NCBI GenBank assembly: GCA_964634885.1
Contig: CAZWLN010000077.1
Span: forward strand, 1 to 19,077
Origin: DAINRZ01 sp964634885
GTDB taxonomy: Bacteria > Bacteroidota > Ignavibacteria > Kapaibacteriales > UBA2268
DNA: 19,077 bases
Direction of reading: 5' to 3'
The notes below the pieces were generated by a model that worked only from the letters and a program-made list of their open reading frames with translations, ran no database searches and had not been told where the DNA came from. The position numbers were made by a program, and so were the translations under genes. Numbering within the stretch: position 1 is the first letter of the stretch; each line of letters starts with the position of its first letter. Shown piece by piece: positions 6,577 to 14,240 of this stretch.

Positions 6577-7848
6577 ATGAGGAAAATAATACTATTCATC
6601 TTACTTATTTCAGCCTGTTCAGCTTTTTCCGAAAGAATCGGCACCTGGACAAAGGTTCTGACCCAAGATTCTTTTTATAATGGCATTTGTATGGCAGATT
6701 CCCTGAACGGTATGGTTTTGGGCATTGACGGGACATTGCAACTCTTTCTGAAAAAGACAACTGACAGGGGGAATAGTTGGAACATTTGCTTCACAGAAAA
6801 AAGAAAATCCTCTTTATTATTCCCGGAAGCTAATTATAAGAGTCCAAGGCATCTTGCATATATAGATGAGAACAATTGCTTTATTGCTTTAGACAGCGGC
6901 AACATATTAAAAACCAATGACGGCGGCTTGAATTGGTCAAAAATTAATATTACAAATGAAAAGTTGAAGTGTGTTACTATGTATGACGCTAAAATCGGTG
7001 GCGCTACAACAAAGAAGTCTTTGTACATAACCAAAGACGGATGGAAAACATGGCAGAAATCCATATTCCCGATTTCTTTGGATAGTAATTATTTCATTGA
7101 TTACAATTTTGTATTTATTAATAATGAATCAATAGCGTTATTATTGTATAATCAAAAACAATACTATATAATGAAGTCTGTTAACCTTGGGAATGATTGG
7201 GAGCTTTTTCCCAAAGGAAAAACAGGAGCATTTCTTGATATTATTTTCATTAATGATTCAATCGGGTTGAATTGCTTAGATAATCATTATACCGATTCAG
7301 TTACAAAAAAAGACAGAAGAGATGCCAGGATTGAAAAAACCACCGACGGAGGTAAGTCCTGGTTTACGGTTTTCGATTCTTCATACTATTCTGGTTTCTG
7401 GTCAATGGATTATAAAGACGGGGTAATATTTGCATCGGGCGCTTTTTCAAGGGCTTATATGTCGACGGACACAGGCAGGACCTGGATTGATTTAAGAGAT
7501 TATAATGATTATAATAAAGAAAATATGTATTCCTGGGTTTGGTGCTCGGCAATAAGCAAAGACGAGTTTCTTGCAGGTGATGAGTATTCCGGCGTTTGGA
7601 AATGGACGAATACACCGAATTCGGTGATTGACCCAAATGAGCAAAGTGATTTGTTTGTTTTTCCAAACCCCGCAACAGATTATTTCAGAATTAAGGGTAA
7701 CGACGGCGCCGCAGTATCCATTAATAATATCCTCGGCGTTAAAATGATAGACGGCGAAACGAATTGTGATATTGATGTTTCAGGATTAGCTCCCGGCATC
7801 TATTTCATACGCTGCAACGCCAAAACTCTGAAGTTTGTGAAGGAGTGA
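6577..7848 (+). CDS. secreted YCF48/BNR-repeat protein with T9SS sorting domain
   Basis: A 423-residue protein with an N-terminal hydrophobic signal (MRKIILFILLISACSA). ISAC could be read as a lipobox, but the sibling proteins have ordinary signal peptides, so the mode of processing is uncertain. Asp-box motifs lie at about 61-68 (TTDRGNSW), 113-120, 152-159, 201-208 (degenerate, NLGNDW), 255-262 and 296-303. The C-terminal domain starts at VFPNPATDYF (about 361) and ends with VSGLAPGIYFIRCNAKTLKF, a clear T9SS type A pattern. The register matches the protein at 2981-4306. Because a terminator lies just upstream, expression may depend on read-through or on a promoter in the short gap. Base composition is visibly more AT-rich than the first BNR gene of module 1. 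Confidence 0.85.
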   Translation: MRKIILFILLISACSAFSERIGTWTKVLTQDSFYNGICMADSLNGMVLGIDGTLQLFLKKTTDRGNSWNICFTEKRKSSLLFPEANYKSPRHLAYIDENNCFIALDSGNILKTNDGGLNWSKINITNEKLKCVTMYDAKIGGATTKKSLYITKDGWKTWQKSIFPISLDSNYFIDYNFVFINNESIALLLYNQKQYYIMKSVNLGNDWELFPKGKTGAFLDIIFINDSIGLNCLDNHYTDSVTKKDRRDARIEKTTDGGKSWFTVFDSSYYSGFWSMDYKDGVIFASGAFSRAYMSTDTGRTWIDLRDYNDYNKENMYSWVWCSAISKDEFLAGDEYSGVWKWTNTPNSVIDPNEQSDLFVFPNPATDYFRIKGNDGAAVSINNILGVKMIDGETNCDIDVSGLAPGIYFIRCNAKTLKFVKE

Positions 7849-8168
7849 TTTGGGGGAGGGAGTTAGGAGTGGTGGCTGGTGATTAGTGGCTGGTTGCCGG
7901 TTGTAAGAGTGAGGAGAAAGAAGAATTACGAATTCTGAATGCTGAATAATGAATTCTGAATGTAAGAAAATGCAGCGCTGGTGCTTCTTTTCCCACTTTT
8001 TAAGAAATGTAATCCTGTAGTGACAGGTTTCAGACCTGTCTCACACCATACCGGGCGCAGCGAATTGGGAATTTCGAATAGCCGGGCAATAATTGGCTGT
8101 GTGTCCCCGTCCTGCAATCTGATTGGTTATTGAATTAATTTTGTTGTGATGTTTAAACCGGGGGCACA
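7849..8168. repeat. intergenic repeat mosaic
   Basis: No gene supported. It starts with a GGCTGGT/GGTTGCC-type heptamer stretch (about 7868-7902) resembling the end of the window. Next comes a string of AATTCTGA/AATGCTGA units (about 7923-7962). A degenerate GACAGGTTT/AGACCTGTC palindrome (8022-8040) follows, trailed by a remnant of the GGGCGCAGCGA tail (about 8054-8064). The minus-strand open frame at 7926-8117 is repeat-derived. Confidence 0.7.
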
Positions 8169-8549
8169 ATGGCATACAACGGCAGTACAAGCCTCAACAA
8201 ATCCAAGGGAAGCCTGGGCGAGAACATCGCTGTGGAATACCTTGAGAATAAAAACATGAAGATCATCAAGAGGAATTTCACTTTCGGCAGGTACGGCGAG
8301 ATTGATATTATTGCCGAAGACAAAGGCGTGCTGGTCTTTGTCGAGGTCAAGCTCCGTACCGGCAACAGCTATGGAGACCCCTTAGACGCAATCGACTACA
8401 AAAAACAGCAGAAATTGAGAAAAGCTGCCGAAGGCTATTACTATGTTAACAAAATCAATGACAGGGAATGCCGTTTTGATGTCATTGCCATCGATGTCCG
8501 TAACGGTATTGAAAAACCTGAGATTACTCATCTGGTCGCCGCTTTGTGA
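8169..8549 (+). CDS. yraN: YraN / UPF0102 family protein
   Basis: A 126-residue protein of the YraN (UPF0102) family, the family's usual size. The typical order of motifs is present: an N-terminal GSLGENIAVEYL helix (about 14-25), GRYGEIDIIAED (about 40-51) and VFVEVKLRTGNSYG (about 56-69). The acidic E-x-D...E-V-K arrangement is that of the PD-(D/E)xK nuclease fold. The family is widespread and its role is poorly defined, with nuclease or DNA-recombination roles proposed from fold similarity. ATG 8169 follows a CCGGGGGC stretch that may serve as ribosome binding site. The gene stands alone between repeat-rich stretches, with no evident operon partner. Confidence 0.9.
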   Translation: MAYNGSTSLNKSKGSLGENIAVEYLENKNMKIIKRNFTFGRYGEIDIIAEDKGVLVFVEVKLRTGNSYGDPLDAIDYKKQQKLRKAAEGYYYVNKINDRECRFDVIAIDVRNGIEKPEITHLVAAL

Positions 8550-8992
8550 TAATATACAATGAAAAATAATTAATATAATCCGATTTATTGTAACAGTTCA
8601 CCGGCGATTTTGTAACATTTACCGTTACGTGTCCATATAACTTAATATTACAAAAAAATCATTATTTATGCTATAAATTAAGCCCTTAGAAATCCGTTAT
8701 TTAGTATTGTGAATGTGAACGAATTTGAAAATTGAATTGACGAAGAGCCTGGAGATGGAACGAAGCATCGGCCATGGTGAAAGTAATATCGGTTACGATG
8801 GCCCGATCGCAAAAATAAGCGATAGTATAATGGGATCGGCAGATGAAGGAACAGGATTTACCGGCGCTGCCCGGGAGTGAGTAATGACACTGGGAAAGGT
8901 AGCAGAAAGAATCAACCGGCGGGAGAATGATTAGAAATAGAAGCCTGGACAGCGTGGTAAACAATAAGGCAGTAGCAGAAACGATGAAGTAA
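8550..8992. other. non-coding stretch, possibly decayed coding DNA
   Basis: No frame is open for a convincing protein. The first part (8550-8700) is AT-rich intergenic DNA with GTAAC/GTTAC inverted repeats (8611-8627). From about 8705 the composition becomes richer in G and purines and looks more like former coding sequence, though stops occur in all frames. The minus-strand frame 8701-9006 shows no family motif. Because a degenerate RCC1 repeat begins just downstream, this may be the eroded front of the same gene. Confidence 0.4.
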
Positions 8993-9136
8993 AGCCTGGA
9001 AGACAATGCGGGGAATAGGGATGCCGGTACCCATTATACTATTACTGTCAGGGATGAAGGACAGGTGAACGGATGGACAGCCGATCGGCAGGGTGGAACA
9101 AGCAGTCATTCACTGAAGCTTTTGTTTACCGTCTGA
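8993..9136 (+). pseudogene. degenerate RCC1-like repeat upstream of the RCC1 fragment
   Basis: In the same frame as the gene at 9161, this stretch reads GTHYTITVRDEGQVNGW, which fits the RCC1 pattern G-x-x-H/Y-T-x-x-L/V-x-x-D/E-G-x-V-x-x-W. The YTITV segment lies 49 codons before EYSVSETSSGRVYSWG, which itself lies 50 residues before NTLVLDYYGNVWTWG. RCC1 repeats are about 50 residues long, so the register is right. The frame is closed by TGA at 9134-9136 and again at 9149-9151, and by TAA at 8990-8992 upstream. I infer the remains of a longer RCC1-repeat gene. Confidence 0.5.
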
Positions 9137-9160
9137 TGTTTAACAGTCTGAGGATCCTTT

Positions 9161-9589
9161 ATGACAGTGGAAGGTGGTGAGTACAGCGTCTCAGAGACTT
9201 CATCGGGAAGAGTCTATTCCTGGGGCAATCAAAGTTATTTCATTCCCAGGGACAGCCTGCACCTGGCAGACTTATTCCCGGATCTGGCCACTTTGTTTAA
9301 GAACGCACAGAAAATTGTAATAGAAGGTTCCAACACTCTGGTGTTGGACTATTATGGAAATGTTTGGACTTGGGGTAAGAATACAAACAACCGACTCGGT
9401 AAAGAGTACGAACTTGACGGCTACGACGAAACGAAACCGGAAATTATCGGACATAACGTAAAGGCTAAGGACATTGGATACGATCGCGACTTCTATGTTA
9501 TTGATGAACAAGGCAAAAGAATGAACATCAATGAATACGACAAACCCTCTATATGTAAAAAAGACATAGAAGCTGCCCGGAAGCGATAA
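9161..9589 (+). CDS. RCC1-repeat protein fragment
   Basis: A 142-residue frame with two RCC1-type repeats: GRVYSWGNQ at about 16-24 and GNVWTWGKNTNNRLG at about 66-80. After these comes a partial third segment (VKAKDIGYDRDFYVIDEQGKRMNI) lacking the W-G signature. RCC1 propellers normally have about seven repeats, and bacterial members are usually exported. This frame has no signal peptide, so it cannot be a complete protein of the family. ATG 9161 does have GAGG (9150-9153) at a suitable distance, so it might still be translated. The same frame continues upstream into a stop-interrupted repeat, which favours a gene in decay. A strong terminator lies 36 bp after the stop. Confidence 0.65.
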   Translation: MTVEGGEYSVSETSSGRVYSWGNQSYFIPRDSLHLADLFPDLATLFKNAQKIVIEGSNTLVLDYYGNVWTWGKNTNNRLGKEYELDGYDETKPEIIGHNVKAKDIGYDRDFYVIDEQGKRMNINEYDKPSICKKDIEAARKR

Positions 9590-9625
9590 TTAAAGTTAAG
9601 ATGAGAAAAAGCTGTTAAGTTCATG

Positions 9626-9666
9626 AGGGCTGCCCACGACGCAAAGGGGCAGCCCTATATTTTTTA
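9626..9666 (+). terminator. strong rho-independent terminator
   Basis: AGGGCTGCCC (9626-9635) pairs perfectly with GGGCAGCCCT (9647-9656) around an 11-nt loop, followed by ATATTTTTTATA. It ends the transcript carrying the RCC1 fragment. Confidence 0.85.
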
Positions 9667-10019
9667 TACCAGCACGCTTGATTGGGTAATTCTTGCTTTT
9701 TGGCTGACTCAATCCCAATTGTGCACGCATCGTAATCCTATTGACTCATTATACACAAAAATACCGGTCAATCCAGCTCGCTCACGCATTCGCATATTTA
9801 TCTGCATACGAATATGTAAAATATATTATTATTAAAAGCATTATGGGAAATTGGCATTAATTGTCGGTTAATCCCGGTATCTTATATATGCTGACATTAT
9901 AATCCTGCAATTCAAAGTATTTCCTGCACAGGGATTCAACATTTTGCATTACTATTGTTGATTGTCGGCAGGATTTATTAATTTAGCAATAAATATTTCA
10001 ATTAATTGCTGATACTTTG
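9667..10019. other. intergenic region before the glycosyltransferase genes
   Basis: No gene supported. It is AT-rich toward the right. CATATT (9793-9798) and AATATG (9811-9816) form a short inverted repeat. I could not find a convincing TTTG/TAnnTTTG promoter pair, although the promoter of the following three-gene run is expected here. Confidence 0.5.
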
Positions 10020-11180
10020 ATGAAAATTGCATTCGATGCGGGAGAAGTGCTGAAAAATAACGGAATGGGAGTGTATGCCAGGGGACTGGTTACTGCACTG
10101 GCGCTGCTGTTCCCTGAAGACCGGTTCTGCTTGGTTACCAATCCCAAGGATGCTCCTGCCCTTAAAAGTAAATTCTCATCGATTAACAATATTATTATTG
10201 AAGACAAACTGCTCCATCCCCATAAATTCGGTAAACCACTAAAAGAACTTGTGAAAATCATCAATTCTGCACGGTGGAAGAAGATTGCCCCCGGCTATGA
10301 CCTGGTGCACCAGGCCAATCAGTTCAGGACGATCAAAGGGATTGACAATCTTACGGCAACTGTGCATGACCTGATCCCTCTCTATGACGACGGGATGAAT
10401 AGCAGCGCCATAAAGAAGAATTACAGGAAGAAGATCGGTTATCTTGTAAAAAATGCAAGGCTGCTGTTTGTACCGACCGAATTTGTGAAAAACGATTTCG
10501 CCGTGTATTTCCCCGGCCAATCTCCGGAGTTGGTCGCTACCTACGAAGGTACGGACGATTTGTTCACCCCGCAGGAAGCAACCCCTTCTTTCCGGGAGAA
10601 ATTCGGGCTGGCGGAAGGAGCGCCCTATTTCCTTCATGTTTCGAGGCTCTATCCCCGCAAGAACAGTGTTGCCATTGTAAAAGCCTTTTCCAAATTGAAA
10701 GAACTGCACCCCAATATTGCTCTTGTCCTGGTCATTAATGGTAGCGCGAAAGAAAAGAAAGACTTTTACGACAGTTGCGGAAGCAGTATTAATGCAGGCG
10801 GAGTAAAGATTTTCGAAGCTTTGTCGTTGGAAGAATTAGTAATGATGTATTCCAATGCAACGGGATTCCTCTTCCCTTCGTTCTCGGAAGGCTTCGGCCT
10901 GCCGATGCTCGAAGCCATGAAATGCGGCTGCCCGGTAATTACATCCTCAGAGTCCTGCCTTCCGGAAGTGGCAGGCGAAGCGGCATTGCTTGTCAATCCT
11001 GCGTCAACAGATGAAATTGCCGATGCAATGGAACAATTAATTACTAATCCTGAATTAAGGGCAGCGCTGATTGAAAAAGGCTGTAAACGTGCGTCTGAAC
11101 TGACGTGGGAGAATGCTGCGCTGCGTACTTATGATGGCTACAGGAGAGCTTTGGCTCCGAAAGGCAGGAGCAATGATTGA
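10020..11180 (+). CDS. GT4-family glycosyltransferase
   Basis: A 386-residue protein from ATG 10020 (an in-frame TTG sits one codon upstream). It has the GT-B architecture of family GT4. The N-terminal half contains MGVYARGLVTAL (G-V-Y-x-R type acceptor region) and TVHDLIPLYD. The C-terminal donor-binding half starts with YFLHVSRLYPRKN and contains the retaining-enzyme motif SEGFGLPMLEAM (E-x7-E, about residues 288-296) followed by PVITSS and LPEVAGEAALLVNP. It transfers a sugar from a nucleotide donor to an unknown acceptor, probably at the cytoplasmic face during surface-glycan assembly. Its last eight bases overlap the start of the next gene, so the two are translationally coupled. Confidence 0.9.
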   Translation: MKIAFDAGEVLKNNGMGVYARGLVTALALLFPEDRFCLVTNPKDAPALKSKFSSINNIIIEDKLLHPHKFGKPLKELVKIINSARWKKIAPGYDLVHQANQFRTIKGIDNLTATVHDLIPLYDDGMNSSAIKKNYRKKIGYLVKNARLLFVPTEFVKNDFAVYFPGQSPELVATYEGTDDLFTPQEATPSFREKFGLAEGAPYFLHVSRLYPRKNSVAIVKAFSKLKELHPNIALVLVINGSAKEKKDFYDSCGSSINAGGVKIFEALSLEELVMMYSNATGFLFPSFSEGFGLPMLEAMKCGCPVITSSESCLPEVAGEAALLVNPASTDEIADAMEQLITNPELRAALIEKGCKRASELTWENAALRTYDGYRRALAPKGRSND

Positions 11181-12219
11181 CACCAATCCGCGCGTCCTGA
11201 TGCTGGGATCGCGCAAAGGAAGGTTCAGGGCCGATTCCCCCGGGGAAAAGGAACTGCTGCTTAACGCTCACGAAGCCTGGGCCTATGCCTTCGCCTGCGA
11301 TTACATTAACATATTTACCGCAAAAGAAAGCGACCTGGCAAACTATGACCTGGTGATTTTCAACTCGGAGTACAAGAAGCCCGGCTATCTGCTGAAACTG
11401 CTGAAACTCGTTACTTCCAGGCCTGCGTCAGTGAAAGCTGCAATACTGATCGAGGGGCTGGCTGGTTTTTACATCAGGCCCCAGCCTGTCGTAAGGGAAT
11501 TGTTTGACTCTGCCGACCTGATAATCAATATTAACAAACACACCGATTCTTTCTTCTCATCGCTTACTTCGACAAGGGTTGAGTACATCGGAGTGCCCTA
11601 TCCGGTCGATGTCGTTGCCCGATACAGGGTCCCGATTGAGAAAAGAACCCGCAGGACATTCATTTGCCCCTTCCTTCTGGACAGGTGGAACGATTACTTT
11701 GTTGCGCGTCAGATTGGTTTACCATATTACGGCTATGAGAAGAGGGTTAACCGTACCCTGAAAACACTGTGGAGCACACTTAAGCAGTACCATTCGGCCG
11801 ATCCGGACAGCAGGCTGAAGATGGCTGCCGGAGCGTACGGGGATGAGCGCCTTGCAATACAGAAGAATACATCCATCTCTGACTTCTTCAGGATGAACAA
11901 CGATTCGTACATTTGGGTAAACCTCGACGACCGTTACACCTGGGGCAGGTATGTGCTCGACGCCGCCGCATTGAATATACCAATCATCACTACCCGGTCC
12001 ACAGGACACGGCGAAGACCTGTTCCCAACGACAACAGTTGACAATGAGATGATGATCGGCGAAGCGGTGTCGATTGGGAAGAGGCTGTTGGAAGACGAGG
12101 ATTTTTACAGGCAGGCGGCGGAATACCCCAATGGGAAAATGGAGCAGTACAAGCCGGAAGCCATGAAGCAGAAACTGTTGTCTGTTCTGTACGGCAACGC
12201 ACAGAAGGGACTGCAATGA
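11173..12219 (+). CDS. glycosyltransferase-like protein, paralogue 1
   Basis: A 348-residue protein. The frame is open 20 codons upstream, but ATG 11173 is chosen because AGGAG (11166-11170) precedes it and it gives the 8-nt overlap typical of operons. Its start MIDTNPRVLMLGS also aligns with that of the next gene. The chain reads like a GT-B glycosyltransferase: an N-terminal Rossmann start RVLMLGS, YDLVIFNSEY, then CPFLLDRWNDYFVA (about 165-178). The C-terminal segment NLDDRYTWGRYVLDAAAL-x-IPIITT (about 249-272) occupies the place of the GT4 E-x7-E motif, although its residues differ. The segment STGHGEDLFP follows. I do not recognise the exact family. Context (GT4 gene before, paralogue after) supports polysaccharide or glycoprotein synthesis. 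Confidence 0.75.
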   Translation: MIDTNPRVLMLGSRKGRFRADSPGEKELLLNAHEAWAYAFACDYINIFTAKESDLANYDLVIFNSEYKKPGYLLKLLKLVTSRPASVKAAILIEGLAGFYIRPQPVVRELFDSADLIININKHTDSFFSSLTSTRVEYIGVPYPVDVVARYRVPIEKRTRRTFICPFLLDRWNDYFVARQIGLPYYGYEKRVNRTLKTLWSTLKQYHSADPDSRLKMAAGAYGDERLAIQKNTSISDFFRMNNDSYIWVNLDDRYTWGRYVLDAAALNIPIITTRSTGHGEDLFPTTTVDNEMMIGEAVSIGKRLLEDEDFYRQAAEYPNGKMEQYKPEAMKQKLLSVLYGNAQKGLQ

Positions 12220-12254
12220 ACGAAACAACTATGAAGGTGAACGAAAGAACGTGA
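12216..12254 (+). CDS. 12-codon bridging mini-ORF
   Basis: ATG 12216 overlaps the stop of the previous gene (ATGA, 12216-12219). The frame encodes MNETTMKVNERT and stops at TGA 12252-12254, which overlaps the GTG start of the next gene (GTGA, 12251-12254). No conservation can be judged. It could carry ribosomes across the 31-bp gap between the paralogues (translational coupling), or be chance. Confidence 0.25.
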   Translation: MNETTMKVNERT

Positions 12255-13339
12255 CTTTCGACGAAACATATTGCCCCCGGGTCCTGGTTCTCGGCCCTGT
12301 ACGAGGAGCGTGGAGCGCCGCCGGAAAGAACCTGGAGGACACAAGGCTGAACGCCATCGAATCGTGGGCCTACGCCTTCGGCGGCGATTACATCTTTATG
12401 AAAGAGGCTTCCGCCGAATTAATAAACAATTATGATATAATTATTGCCAACTCGAAGCTCTATGGCGAGGATTGCAGGAAGCTGCTCGACAGGTTGGCCG
12501 CCATCAGCGAGAACCGCAAAGCAGGCGTCAGGTGGGTTACTTCAATCGAAGGCCCTGCCGGCGATTACACAGTGCCGGACAAGCGTATGAAAAGGCTGCT
12601 GGATTCTTCCGACCTTGTTAACTGCATTAACAGGCATTCGCTTTCACTCTTGAGAAGCATTACCAGCGCCAGGGTGGAGTATATCGGTTTTCCCTACCCT
12701 GTGGACAGCATCGGGAAATTGGCTCTCCCGGCAGCAAACCGGAACAGGGCTGTGTTCATCTGCCCTGCACTCCTGTCCCGATGGAACGATTACCTTGTGG
12801 CAAAGCGTACCGGCTTACCTGTTACGGGCTGGGAGTTCCGTTCTAACCGAAAGCTGAGGCTTCTGGCGCCCGGGTATAAGAAATACAGGGCGGCCCTTGG
12901 CAATGAACGCCATCCGGCCATGAAATCCCTTCGGCAGTTGATCAATCCACGTAAAATGATCGGCCTGGCCGGCAGGTATTACAATGACCGCAATCTGGAA
13001 ATCAGGTCTAATATGCACCTGAACCAATTCTACGAGACTTACAACAGGTTTTACCTCTGGGTTAACCTCGACGACCGTTACACCTGGGGCCGCTATGTGC
13101 TCGACGCCGCGGCTTTAGGCATACCCATCATCACTACGAAGTCGACAGGCCACGGCGAAGAGTTGTTTCCTTTCACCTGTCTTGACCATGAGTATGAGAT
13201 TGACAAAGCAGTGGAGCTGTGCCGGAGGTTGATCGACGATGAGGAATTTTACGCCGGGGTTGCTGCCTACCCACAGGGTAAACTGGAGCACCTGCGCCAG
13301 GAAAACATGCGCCGGAAGCTGCTGGAGAGTTTGGATTAG
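12251..13339 (+). CDS. glycosyltransferase-like protein, paralogue 2
   Basis: A 362-residue protein with a GTG start at 12251. No in-frame ATG lies upstream, and the alignment of PRVLVLGP with PRVLMLGS of the preceding gene supports this start. It is a tandem paralogue: shared segments include ES/EAWAYAF, VEYIGFPYPVD, CPALLSRWNDYLVAKRTGLP, NLDDRYTWGRYVLDAAAL, IPIITTKSTGHGEELFP and YPQGKLEHL. It differs by an insertion of roughly 20 residues around 215-240 (PRKMIGLAGRYYND). The shared part near the C-terminal active site is very similar even at DNA level (about 13060-13160 versus 11920-12020), which implies strong constraint or local gene conversion. The probable role is the same type of sugar transfer with a different donor or acceptor. 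The family is not identified. Confidence 0.75.
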   Translation: MTFDETYCPRVLVLGPVRGAWSAAGKNLEDTRLNAIESWAYAFGGDYIFMKEASAELINNYDIIIANSKLYGEDCRKLLDRLAAISENRKAGVRWVTSIEGPAGDYTVPDKRMKRLLDSSDLVNCINRHSLSLLRSITSARVEYIGFPYPVDSIGKLALPAANRNRAVFICPALLSRWNDYLVAKRTGLPVTGWEFRSNRKLRLLAPGYKKYRAALGNERHPAMKSLRQLINPRKMIGLAGRYYNDRNLEIRSNMHLNQFYETYNRFYLWVNLDDRYTWGRYVLDAAALGIPIITTKSTGHGEELFPFTCLDHEYEIDKAVELCRRLIDDEEFYAGVAAYPQGKLEHLRQENMRRKLLESLD

Positions 13340-13464
13340 ACAGACCTGGCTGATTGGGGAAACTATCCGGTATAAGATTGCGAATAAATGCAGGTTCAGA
13401 ATGAATTCCTGGATATGATATTTCAATGATATAGCTACGAGCTTCAATTCTTCGTCCGGGTATC

Positions 13465-13496
13465 AAAAAAAAAGCCTTGAGGAATCAAGGCTTTTT
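13465..13496. terminator. bidirectional rho-independent terminator
   Basis: GCCTTGA (13474-13480) pairs with TCAAGGC (13485-13491) around GGAA. Five T (13492-13496) follow on the plus strand, and nine A (13465-13473) precede, giving a nine-U tail for minus-strand transcripts. It lies between the convergent glycosyltransferase run and the tRNA/ior genes, so it can serve both. Confidence 0.85.
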
Positions 13497-13505
13497 CAAT
13501 CTTTG

Positions 13506-13578
<73 letters not shown>

Positions 13579-13589
13579 GTCTCAGATTT

Positions 13590-13621
13590 CAAAATTACGA
13601 AATTTTTCCGTATAAATCAAA
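13590..13621 (-). promoter_or_regulatory. Bacteroidota-type promoter of tRNA-fMet
   Basis: On the minus strand TTTG (13621-13618) is followed after 20 nt by TAATTTTG (13597-13590), an exact TAnnTTTG -7 box. The tRNA 5' end is 11 nt downstream of this box. The -33 element overlaps the last bases of iorB. This is good support for a Bacteroidota-like housekeeping sigma factor. Confidence 0.65.
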
Positions 13622-14204
13622 TTTTATTATTCTTTTCTGCAAATTCCCTGCCTGTTTTCAAAGCTAGCAGGTTCTGTTCGATGATCTTTTCGCCTTTATT
13701 TTTGAAGATGGTCCTTATGCCGTCTTCGAGCAGCGAGTAATCCATCATCAGGAATGGGGAAGCCGCTCCCAGGATGACCATGTTTGCGGATTTGGGCGAG
13801 CCGAGGTCCGCGGCAATCTTGTCGGCGTCGAGCGCTACGAATTGCTTCTGCGATTCAATCTCTTTCATGATAACGGCTTTGTCCGGGTAGTTGTCGATGT
13901 TGATGAACGGATGGGTATTGGTGACAATCCAGCCGTCCTGTGCCAGCATGGGCAGATAACGCAGCGATTCCATCGGTTCGACGGAGATGATGATGTCTGC
14001 TTTACCTTTGGTGATCAGGTCGGAGAATATCTCGTTGTCCGACAGCCTGAGGTGCGAACTTACGTCGCCGCCGCGCTGGCTCATGCCGTGTACTTCCGAC
14101 TGTTTCAGGAAGAGGCCTTTTTTAACTGCTGCCATACCGATCGTTGCTGCAATCGACAGAATACCCTGTCCTCCGACACCTGCTAATATTATATCTCTCT
14201 TCAT
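13617..14204 (-). CDS. iorB: indolepyruvate ferredoxin oxidoreductase, beta subunit
   Basis: A 195-residue protein, the usual size for IorB. It matches the pyruvate:ferredoxin oxidoreductase gamma-type domain: DIILAGVGGQGILSIA at the N-terminus (GVGGQG about 9-14), HGMSQRGGDVSSHLRL (about 39-54), and a conserved NMVILGAASPF (about 141-151). With IorA it oxidises aryl pyruvates from transaminated aromatic amino acids to aryl-acetyl-CoA and CO2, reducing ferredoxin in the cytoplasm. The reverse reaction could serve aromatic amino acid synthesis. It follows iorA by 36 bp on the same strand, an evident operon. Confidence 0.95.
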   Translation of the reverse strand: MKRDIILAGVGGQGILSIAATIGMAAVKKGLFLKQSEVHGMSQRGGDVSSHLRLSDNEIFSDLITKGKADIIISVEPMESLRYLPMLAQDGWIVTNTHPFINIDNYPDKAVIMKEIESQKQFVALDADKIAADLGSPKSANMVILGAASPFLMMDYSLLEDGIRTIFKNKGEKIIEQNLLALKTGREFAEKNNKI

Positions 14205-14240
14205 AGCTTCTCTGTATATTTAGTTTTTAAAATTCTTTAT

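Noticed and set aside
7926..8117. Minus-strand open frame of 63 codons
   Set aside because: Repeat-derived. Its end repeats SIQNSLFSIQNS, and its middle comes from the GACAGG palindrome.
8701..9109. Minus-strand open frames (8701-9006 and 8912-9109)
   Set aside because: No recognisable motif. They run opposite to the RCC1 remnant, and the hydrophobic look comes from reading purine-rich plus-strand DNA in reverse.
10239..10709. Minus-strand open frame of 156 codons within the first glycosyltransferase gene
   Set aside because: Shadow of a confidently identified gene on the plus strand.
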